Of a DNA stretch of 11,892 nt, positions 1 to 6,100 are shown one piece after another. Both the position numbers and the translations under genes were made by a program. The DNA comes from an uncultured Veillonellaceae bacterium (GTDB lineage Bacteria; Bacillota; Negativicutes; Veillonellales; Negativicoccaceae). The notes beneath the pieces are model-generated. The model worked only from the letters and a program-made list of their open reading frames with translations. It was not told the origin of the DNA and did no database searches. Location of the stretch: assembly GCA_902488965.1 (NCBI GenBank), contig CABTYA010000032.1, forward strand, positions 1 through 11,892, in the 5' to 3' direction. The stretch's first letter is position 1. Each line of letters opens with the position of its first letter.

Positions 1-212
1 CCGTCGGCGTGATGGGCGACTCGCGGACCTATGCATATACGCTGGCACTGCGCGGCGTCGTGACGAACGACTTCATGACGGCCGAATGGGCGAAAATCCC
101 CTACGAAGTGCTTGCCACCGCCAGCAACCGTATCGTCAACGAAGTCGCCGGCATCAACCGCGTCGTCTACGACATCACCGGCAAACCCCCGGCAACGATC
201 GAGTGGGAATGA
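1..212 (+). CDS. guaA: GMP synthase (glutamine-hydrolysing), C-terminal end only
   Basis: GMP synthase converts XMP to GMP with ATP and glutamine in the cytoplasm, the last step of guanine nucleotide synthesis. Only the last 69 codons are present (frame from base 3, stop TGA 210-212); the amidotransferase and ATP-pyrophosphatase domains lie outside the window. The visible part is the conserved C-terminal dimerisation domain: VGVMGDSRTY at its start, then DFMTAEWAKIPYEVL, then RIVNEV, and the hallmark C-terminus KPPATIEWE. These motifs are diagnostic of GuaA, so the identification is firm. The gene ends about 40 bases before an intrinsic terminator and is therefore probably not cotranscribed with what follows. 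A hand-counted sample line (61-120) is 60% GC, higher than most of the next gene. Confidence 0.96.
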   Translation, partial: VGVMGDSRTYAYTLALRGVVTNDFMTAEWAKIPYEVLATASNRIVNEVAGINRVVYDITGKPPATIEWE

Positions 213-250
213 GAGAATACGAGCAAGAATCGGTAAACATGAGCAACTGC

Positions 251-281
251 AAGGATAGGCATCGCGCCTATCCTTTTTTTG
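251..281 (+). terminator. Intrinsic terminator of guaA
   Basis: A perfect 10-bp stem, aaggataggc (251-260) with gcctatcctt (266-275), closes the 5-base loop atcgc. It is followed by an unbroken T run through base 280. It lies 38 bases after the guaA stop and separates guaA from the downstream nuclease gene. Confidence 0.93.
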
Positions 282-286
282 TTAGG

Positions 287-297
287 TATAATATAAT
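287..297 (+). promoter_or_regulatory. Candidate promoter -10 region for the nuclease gene
   Basis: Two overlapping perfect TATAAT boxes (287-292 and 292-297) follow directly on the guaA terminator. No good -35 is visible, because the -35 position falls in the terminator stem and T run. The predicted 5' untranslated region would be about 55-65 bases. Inferred from the -10 sequence and position only. Confidence 0.4.
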
Positions 298-359
298 GAA
301 ATCATCGGATTGTTTTCATAAATGGATTGTCAGCACTGTAGAGGGGAAAGGGATCTGTC

Positions 360-1829
360 ATGTTCAACGATTACTTTTGGAAATCGTATTTGGCGGGCGG
401 CGGACAGGAAACCGTTCGCTTTTTTGAAACCCAGCTGTCAGGACGGTTTACACAGGAATATGCGGATACAATTTGCGCATTTCATCGATCGTATTGCCCT
501 TCGAAGAAAATCAATGAGATTTTTCACGAAGACTTGACGGATTTGTACAAAGTAATAACTGAAGGATTGTCTTGGTATGAGGGGAATCCGCCGACAATCG
601 AAGTTGGCATGAGGGTGTTGTATGAAGATTTTTTTGAGGATGACGGTATCAGTGCCCGCGAGAAGTTTGATCGATTTTCTTCATCAATGGAGTACTTTAC
701 CACAATGTTTGCGATGATGTGGCCGGAGTATTTCGTCCCCTATTATTTTCGGTACAATTACAATATTCTTGAGAAAATCGCCGAAGAGTTCGGTATCGAG
801 TTGCCGGAAATACCGCAAAAGAGAGAATATAAAGCGCGCTTCTTCCATTACGGAAAAATTTGTGAGGCATTCCGCGATTTCCGGGCGCGACACGGCATGT
901 CATTGTATGAATTTTGCGCATTTCTCTACGATTTTGCACCGAAGGCCGTGGGCGGTATTGACAGTTATATTATCAAGGACATTCCCGAGCCGAAAGGGGC
1001 GTATTTCATCGGAGGGTCTAAAGACGACGCGTATTTGACCTATGATGAGGGAGAAATCATCGTTTGGCAGTGCAGCCCCGAGACGATGCCCGGTGATGCG
1101 GTTGTGATGTACTTGCGCTCGCCCGTCAGTGCGGTGGATTCCGTTTGGCGCAGTGTATCCATCGGATTTAATGATCCGTTCTTCTATTATTATCGCTGTA
1201 CGTATCTCTCGCACGGCCAAAAACTCAAGCCGATATCTTATCAGACGTTGAAAGAAGATCCGATTTTCAGTCAGTTGTGGATTGTGCGTAAAAATATGCA
1301 GGGTATCAACGGTGTCGAGATATTGCCGTCGGTATATAACTACTTGCTCGAAACGGGCGAGTCGGATGCACCGCGCTTGACGTACGGCGGCGGGGGTGAT
1401 GATGTCGTCGTGGGCAATGAAAAAGAGGTGGAAAACAAGATCATCAAGCCGTTTTTAGAAGCACTTGGCTATACGGATCAAGATTATCGGCAGCAATTGT
1501 ATATCGAAATCGGCAATCATAATTATGCTCTGATTCCTGATTTCGTGATTCATCCGAAGGTGTCCAAAGGGCACCAATCGGCCGACTTTTTGATTGAAGC
1601 GAAATATTCGATTGCTTCCGCCAAAGCCTTGGAGGCGGCGAAAACACAGGCAAGGGGATATGCCAAGTTGTTGAATGCCAAGTACGCAGTGATTGCCTCC
1701 AAGGAGGGCATTTGGGTGACGGAGGTGGACGACGACTATACGGACGATGTGCTGGGCGCCTCGTGGTCGGAGCTGAAAGACGAAGATCGCTTTCATGCGG
1801 TGTTCCGGCTGTTGGGCGCAGGGAAATGA
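360..1829 (+). CDS. EVE/PUA-like domain plus PD-(D/E)XK nuclease fusion; putative modification-dependent restriction enzyme
   Basis: 489 residues. Start ATG at 360 is chosen because gagggg/aaggga lies just upstream (341-353). Residues about 1-210 are mostly helical and not assigned. Residues about 213-330 look like an EVE (PUA-superfamily) base-reading domain: W236, the PGD turn (244-246) before VVMY, aromatic-rich 274-278, then LKEDP and a final leucine-rich helix. A GGGG linker (343-346) leads to a nuclease domain of the type I restriction HsdR N-terminal kind: E358, IPD with D394, E413-A-K415 (the ExK), and a QxxxY motif (Q430, Y434). All expected catalytic residues are present, so it should be active. 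There is no helicase or ATPase part and no methylase or McrBC partner nearby, so it would act alone. Known EVE domains read modified bases, so cleavage of modified DNA is an inference. The nuclease call is firmer than the EVE call. GC in its first half (sampled lines 40-48%) is below that of guaA. Confidence 0.8.
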   Translation: MFNDYFWKSYLAGGGQETVRFFETQLSGRFTQEYADTICAFHRSYCPSKKINEIFHEDLTDLYKVITEGLSWYEGNPPTIEVGMRVLYEDFFEDDGISAREKFDRFSSSMEYFTTMFAMMWPEYFVPYYFRYNYNILEKIAEEFGIELPEIPQKREYKARFFHYGKICEAFRDFRARHGMSLYEFCAFLYDFAPKAVGGIDSYIIKDIPEPKGAYFIGGSKDDAYLTYDEGEIIVWQCSPETMPGDAVVMYLRSPVSAVDSVWRSVSIGFNDPFFYYYRCTYLSHGQKLKPISYQTLKEDPIFSQLWIVRKNMQGINGVEILPSVYNYLLETGESDAPRLTYGGGGDDVVVGNEKEVENKIIKPFLEALGYTDQDYRQQLYIEIGNHNYALIPDFVIHPKVSKGHQSADFLIEAKYSIASAKALEAAKTQARGYAKLLNAKYAVIASKEGIWVTEVDDDYTDDVLGASWSELKDEDRFHAVFRLLGAGK

Positions 1830-1892
1830 TACTCCGAGCATCGGACAACGGAAACATTGGCTGTCGCCCTAATCGCGATTGATATGTCAGGC

Positions 1893-1964
1893 TCGAAGTG
1901 TGTAAGTGAGGAGCGGCAATCGGCTCGTATGGGCCGGCTGTCAAATTGCCCGTCAGCACTTCGG
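1893..1964 (+). ncRNA. Nested stem structure in gene-free DNA; possible small RNA or 3' untranslated region
   Basis: Three stems nest here. An outer 7-bp stem pairs cgaagtg (1894-1900) with cacttcg (1957-1963). A middle 6-bp stem pairs ggcaat (1915-1920) with attgcc (1945-1950). An apical 6-bp stem pairs cggctc (1921-1926) with gggccg (1931-1936) around a gtat loop. Transcription could start nearby (TTGATA at 1879-1884 with a poor -10, TGTAAG at 1901-1906) or read through from the nuclease gene, which has no terminator of its own. I recognise no known RNA family: no RNase P, SRP, tmRNA or T-box signatures were seen. It may be the first part of a transcript that ends at the terminator at 2043-2083. 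Confidence 0.4.
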
Positions 1965-2042
1965 ATCAAATGCGCAACGGCTCACGGTGGACGCCTCCAA
2001 CGTACAAGGCGATGACAATAACTACATAGCGGTAAACGGAAA

Positions 2043-2083
2043 GGCGGTGCACGGCGCGGAGCGGAGCAAGCACCGTCTTTTTT
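2043..2083 (+). terminator. Intrinsic terminator ending the nuclease transcript or a small RNA
   Basis: The arms ggcggtgc (2043-2050) and gcaccgtc (2070-2077) form an 8-bp stem with one G-T pair. The loop is GC-rich, and six T follow directly (2078-2083). It is the first terminator after the nuclease stop at 1829, so a transcript of that gene would carry a 3' tail of about 250 bases with the stems at 1894-1963. Confidence 0.75.
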
Positions 2084-2144
2084 GTGAGTGAAATAAAAAA
2101 GAATATATCGGTTGATTTTTGAGTCTGCATACAGGCAATTAATA

Positions 2145-2153
2145 TGCTATACT
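2145..2153 (+). promoter_or_regulatory. Extended -10 promoter for the YbjN-like gene leader
   Basis: TGC followed by TATACT (2145-2153) is an extended -10 element, TGn plus a 5/6 TATAAT match, in an AT-rich stretch. No convincing -35 is present at the correct spacing, which is usual for extended -10 promoters. Transcription would start near 2160, exactly where a strong hairpin begins, about 265 bases before the YbjN-like start codon. Confidence 0.6.
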
Positions 2154-2270
2154 AAAGGTATCAATTGGGTCATTGTAGAGGAATGACACAATTGAATCTG
2201 CTGCAGAGGATGCAGACACATTCGGAAGGAGGCCATCGCAGCATCAAGACGACAACTATCTGAGGAGAAT

Positions 2271-2393
2271 ATGTGTCGAATGGGGAATAGGGAAAACGGA
2301 TGGCGTCATCCACATAGGGTACATGATCAGCGTTGTCGCGGAGCGGCAAGGCGGTTTTGTGTACTATACGGTAAACCTATTCCTGCGGAGTAG
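2271..2393 (+). CDS. Possible 40-residue leader peptide overlapping the attenuator
   Basis: An open frame starts at ATG 2271 (or in-frame ATG 2280) and stops with TAG at 2391-2393, inside the 3' arm of the terminator hairpin. A gaggag element (2262-2267) precedes it, but its spacing of 3 bases to the first ATG and 12 to the second is poor. The peptide would be rich in Arg with several Cys and His, ending GKPIPAE. The arginine richness is also what structured GC-rich RNA gives by chance. No family is recognised. If translated, ribosomes would run into the terminator hairpin and could affect termination. Confidence 0.2.
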   Translation: MCRMGNRENGWRHPHRVHDQRCRGAARRFCVLYGKPIPAE

Positions 2394-2400
2394 GTTTTTT
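2373..2400 (+). terminator. Intrinsic terminator in the leader, just before the YbjN-like gene
   Basis: aacctattc (2374-2382) pairs with gagttaggtt-like arm gagtaggtt (2388-2396), 9 bp with one G-T pair, loop ctgcg. It is followed by a T run through 2400. The ribosome site of the next gene starts only 11 bases later, so the terminator lies in that gene's own leader and would have to be bypassed for expression from the 2145 promoter. Confidence 0.8.
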
Positions 2401-2425
2401 ATTGTACGGTAAAGGAGTAATCATC

Positions 2426-2896
2426 ATGGAAAAGAAAGAAACACAAGCAACGGAAGAAACTCAAGTCACGGCAGTGGAAACAAAATTGGAGGCATTACAG
2501 CAGCATATCAAGGATGCCGGCATCGGCGGTGTGGAATTTGAAACGATCGGTGATAACGTACGCCTGATGCGCAGTTTCTTCCAAATCAAAGGTCAGCAGA
2601 TGCCGATGTTTGTGATTATCAATGATACCGTGTATACGACCATCCAGGTCTATGTATTGCAAGATGTGGCGGATGAAAAGAAGGCTAAATTGTTGCCGTA
2701 TCTCAACGATCTGAACACGGAATTCAGCATGCTCAAATATGTGGTGAATAACGATCATCAACTGGTGTTGCAGTGCTCGGTACCGTCCGGCAACAATCAT
2801 TTCGATCCGGCGCTGATTACGGCGTTGATTGAAGAAGTACAAAAACATTTGGCAGATACATATGAAGCATTGATGAAAGTATACTGGCAAGAATAA
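2426..2896 (+). CDS. YbjN-domain-like small protein
   Basis: 156 residues, no signal peptide or membrane segment, so probably cytoplasmic. ATG 2426 is preferred over an in-frame TTG at 2402 because aaaggag (2411-2417) lies 8 bases before it. The first 17 residues are polar and low-complexity (Lys, Glu, Thr). An alternating helix-strand fold follows: a helix at about 18-32, strands around 36-56, PMFVIINDTVYTTIQVYV at about 60-77, a helix DEKKAKLLPYLNDLN (83-97), strands MLKYVV and LVLQCSVPSG (102-122), and a C-terminal helix. This is the pattern of YbjN-like proteins, which share the fold of type III secretion chaperones. Their role is poorly defined, and a chaperone or regulator role is only suggested. 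Its structured, attenuator-like leader implies regulated expression. It lies 155 bases before the adhesin gene in the same direction, but a strong hairpin separates them. Family call moderate. Confidence 0.7.
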   Translation: MEKKETQATEETQVTAVETKLEALQQHIKDAGIGGVEFETIGDNVRLMRSFFQIKGQQMPMFVIINDTVYTTIQVYVLQDVADEKKAKLLPYLNDLNTEFSMLKYVVNNDHQLVLQCSVPSGNNHFDPALITALIEEVQKHLADTYEALMKVYWQE

Positions 2897-2902
2897 TGAC
2901 GA

Positions 2903-2965
2903 GTGACAGTCGCTGCGGGCATATCGGATATATTCGCTGACAGATTGCAAGGGCGACATTGTCAC
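2903..2965 (+). promoter_or_regulatory. Long bulged stem between the YbjN-like gene and the adhesin gene
   Basis: gtgaca (2903-2908) pairs with tgtcac (2960-2965), and gtcgc (2909-2913) with gcgac (2953-2957), leaving a 2-base bulge (2958-2959). This gives an 11-bp stem closing a 39-base loop. The left arm contains GTGACA, a 5/6 match to a -35 box, and the loop contains TATATT (2929-2934), but the spacing is 20 bases, so a promoter here is weak. It may instead be a structured 3' end of the YbjN-like transcript. Confidence 0.35.
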
Positions 2966-2968
2966 TGT

Positions 2969-3009
2969 CCGCAAAAAGGGCTGCCCGTAAGATGCAGCCC
3001 CTTTTGCGG
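2969..3009 (+). terminator. Strong terminator-like hairpin upstream of the adhesin gene
   Basis: The 16-base arms 2969-2984 and 2994-3009 pair at 15 positions with one A-C mismatch, around the loop ccgtaagat. The core is gggctgc/gcagccc, flanked by an A run on the left (2973-2977) and only four T on the right (3002-3005), so it could act in either direction. The short T run makes termination partial at best. It ends 42 bases before the adhesin start with no good promoter in between, so it may act as a terminator of the YbjN-like gene and an attenuator of the adhesin. Confidence 0.65.
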
Positions 3010-3051
3010 GAATCGTCGGGCAGGTGTTGTTGAGTAAAGGAGGAGATTGAG

Positions 3052-3168
3052 ATGCGAGAAAATGCAGGTAGCCACGGGTTGAGCAGGCAGAAATGGCGAC
3101 GCTTGTGGCAGCGGGCGGTGTCGTTGGGACTGCTGGCGGGGCTTTGTTATCCGATGGCGGTGTTGGCG
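3052..3168 (+). other. Signal peptide of the giant adhesin (residues 1-39)
   Basis: The n-region is long and basic (R2, R12, K14, R16, R17, R21). It is followed by a hydrophobic stretch from A22 to about L38 and a VLA-D cleavage site after A39 (V37 at -3, A39 at -1). The long basic n-region resembles the extended signal peptides of large autotransporters. This supports Sec-dependent export. Confidence 0.8.
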
Positions 3169-6100
3169 GATGAATCGACGGCGCCGATCGGCAAGTCGGT
3201 AACGCTGACGGGAGACCGTGTCGCAGTGGCGGCGGATGATCCGGTGATGGTGAGCGACTTTCAAAGAGGTGTTATCGCGGCATTGTATGCAGGGAAAGGC
3301 AATGCGGCGACGGAAGAGAATGTGATTGTCGATTTGGCGAATCATCGTTTGGATTTGAAGTTTCAGCCCGGGGAAAAGAGCGCGGATACGGCCGGCATTT
3401 TTGTCGGTGCGAACAGTACGATGATGTTGCAAAATGTTGGCCCGGAAGGGCTTCATATCAATGTGAGTCAGAACGGAAACCGTACTTCGGGTATTCTCTT
3501 GCGCGCGAACAGTCAGCTGACGGTGGACGGCGATGTCATTATCGATCGAGTAGCAACTGATCGACAACGAACATACGGTATCTACCTGATGAGTCCGAAC
3601 GGTCAGTTGAAAATTGACGGCCGCTTGGTGATGGACGATAGTGTGTATTTCAATGAGCCGGCCAAACGCAAAACGCTTGATATTGTTTTCGCGAGCGGGA
3701 AAGGGTCGTTACTGCAGGTCACCAAGCCGGTGTTAGTGCGCTCGACGCGCAATGCATTGACAGGGATTCGCGCAGGGAGCGGCGCAACGATAGACTTGGC
3801 CGGCGGCGAAATTACGATGCCGGAAAATCCGGCGTGGGCTACGCAGGCGCTGGAGTCATACGCAGGGACTATTCGTGTGAATATGGACGAACAGAATCGA
3901 GTCGGTGATGTCCGTACCAATATCACGGGGAAAGTCCTGATTGAGGGCAGTGTGGACGGTTCACCGGGGCGTGCTTCGCTCGGACTGGGGACGGCCGAGT
4001 CTTCATGGAGAGGTGTCAGTGAATACAGCAAGGAGACGGCGGGGACGTTTACGCTCGGTCTGCAGCAGGGCGCGACATGGAATAATACTCTCGTATCTTC
4101 GGTCGGCAGCAAATGGACGGGCAGTCGTGTCGGCAAGTTGGTCGGCGGATCCGAAGCGGCATCGGCGGGCGTTATTTATCAAAATAATGAAAAACCGATC
4201 ACGATTGATGAATATGCGGGCCACACAAAGGTAATGTATACCCATGCGAATGCCGGCACACAGGCGGCGGATTATACGGCGGGCGACGTAGAAATCGTGA
4301 AGGCGTTGCCGCAGGCGGAGATCCATCTGCTGACGGATGCGACCGGCGTGAGTACCGACAATGAGGAGCAGGTCGGGCAGGTGTTGGGCGCATTGGCCGG
4401 TAAACTGTTATACAAAGGCTATGCTGCGGGCGAAAATCATCTTAAGGGCAAGGTCGGTATTGCGGACGGATTGACCGCATCGGCGCAAACGTTGCAAATC
4501 GGTGATATTCGTTTCCAAGATGACGGCCGCGGTGAGTATGTCGCTTCCGCCGAGCCTGAAGAGGGCGGTGCGATCACGCGTTCGGAAACGTTGACCGCCG
4601 ATCGCGTAGTCAAGGTCACGACGGCACCGTTGTCCCGAAAAGAATGGGTTGTCGCCATGACGCCGGAGCGGACACCGACCAAAGAAAATCCGATGATTGT
4701 GGATATGAACGGCCACAATTTGACGCTGCTCGCCGACAGCTCGACGGGACAGCAGGCCGTCGGCATTTGGGCGTCAGCATCGGCACACATGCATGTGGTG
4801 AATGCCGATCCGTCGAAAGTATTGACGATTGAAGCGAAAAATATGGCGGATACGCGCGCTGCCAAAGGGATCGAAGTGGACGGCGGTGCCAAGTTGACCA
4901 TCGACGGCCCGACGGTGATTCAAAATGTGCAGACGAAAGGCGGCAGCGCGTCGGGAATGTATGTCCACGGTGCGATTGATGTGCCGGGCGAAATCGTGTT
5001 TAATAATTCGCTGACGATTCGCAATGTGAAAGCCCACGGTGAAAAACGCAAAGGTGCGGGGCAAGCGGCTATTTTGGTCGGCGGTACGGGATCCAAAGTA
5101 ACGGTCAAGGGAGATTTGGTTATTGAAGAGGTTCCCGGCCACGGTATCGAAACGATGTCGTCGGGCGGCTATGCCGAAGGTGCGCAGGTCAATCTTGCGG
5201 GCGGCAAGATTCATCTGCCCGATACGGCCGATCCGAACGGCGTACAGGATGCGATTCATGTGAAGAGCGGCGTGGTCAATTTCAATGCGACGGATCGCAA
5301 GGTCGGCACGGATACCGTTGATATCATCGGTGATGTGTATGTGACGGATAATGTCGGCGCGCGCGATGCGGAGTATTCCGGCGGCGAATTGATACAATAT
5401 CATATCCCCGGTACCGTCAATCTCGCCTTGGTCAATGCGGCCTCACAGTGGAAAGGCGTCGCGAAATATATGAACGACATGTCGGCGCACGGACCGAAAG
5501 ATCGATTCAATACGGAGCGAGTCGGGGCGCTGAATTTGTGGTTGCAAAACGGTGCCGTTTGGACGAATGAACGGCGCTCGAGTGCGCACGATACTTGGGA
5601 CGGCAGTCGAATTGCCCAACTCGTCGGCGGAAAGGATTTGAAGACGAGCGGACTGATCGTGCAGCGCGACAGCAATCCGCTGTACCTTGCCAATGTCAGC
5701 GGGGTGACTCGTGTCGCTTATGCCCATGATAAGCAGGGAACCGACGTGGCGGATTATATCGGCGGCGATACGCATGTCGTTTCGGCCAAGTCAGGTGCGC
5801 AGCTGGTATTGTTGACGAATAACGACGGCTTGGACTTGTCGTCTGACGACAAGGTATACAGTGTCCTTGATGCGTTGGCGCACAAAGCGTATTACGATGC
5901 ATATGAAGGCGGTGAACGCCATCTTGCCGGCAAGGTCGGCATCGCCGACGGGCTGACGGCATCGTCGCAGATGATGCAAATGAAGGACATGATTTTTGAA
6001 AACGATGCCGGACAGGGTAAGGTGCTGCGTCCGCTTCCGGGCACGCAGTTTACGCAGACGATTAACAAGGACAAAACCAAGAACGCGGAGTACATCGATG

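Larger units (their letters stand above)
2160..2400 (+). promoter_or_regulatory. Structured 5' leader with attenuator-like layout upstream of the YbjN-like gene
   Basis: The leader runs from the predicted transcription start to an intrinsic terminator close to the ribosome site. Visible elements in order: a 5' hairpin with 13 of 14 pairs (2161-2174 with 2182-2195, loop gtagagg); a stem gacac/gtgtc plus attc/gaat (2215-2223 with 2267-2277); GGAATAGG (2284-2291), exactly complementary to the terminator 5' arm CCTATTCC (2376-2383) and so a candidate anti-terminator; a 5-bp hairpin ggatg/catcc (2298-2311); a 7-bp hairpin ttgtcgc/gcggcaa (2333-2349); and the terminator. I could not match it to a known riboswitch class, and it lacks the T-box TGGNACCGCG. 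Control by premature termination is inferred from this layout. Confidence 0.55.

Noticed and set aside
1444..1959. Minus-strand ORF of 171 residues
   Set aside because: It overlaps the nuclease domain whose catalytic motifs fix the + strand frame; Pro/Arg/Ser-rich shadow product.
1906..2091. 61-residue + strand ORF in the gene-free stretch
   Set aside because: No clear ribosome site for it, it runs through the nested stems and the terminator hairpin, and its product resembles no family.
2277..2290. Possible attachment-site copy of the guaA end (cgaatggggaatag against cgagtgggaatgag)
   Set aside because: The match is short and needs mismatches and a shift; no integrase is in view and the bases are better explained by leader pairing.
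2055..2346. Shared 10-mer cgcggagcgg (2055-2064 and 2337-2346) and cggtaaac (2030-2037 and 2369-2376) as evidence of two copies of one RNA
   Set aside because: The two motifs occur in opposite order in the two regions and the surrounding structures differ, so homology is not supported.
2160..2400. Leader as a T-box, cobalamin, SAM, glycine or c-di-GMP riboswitch
   Set aside because: The conserved signature sequences of these classes that I know were not found.
3145..3147. C32 of the adhesin as a lipoprotein cysteine
   Set aside because: The preceding residues are A-G-L, and the -1 residue is Leu, which does not fit a lipobox; a normal cleavage site follows at A39.
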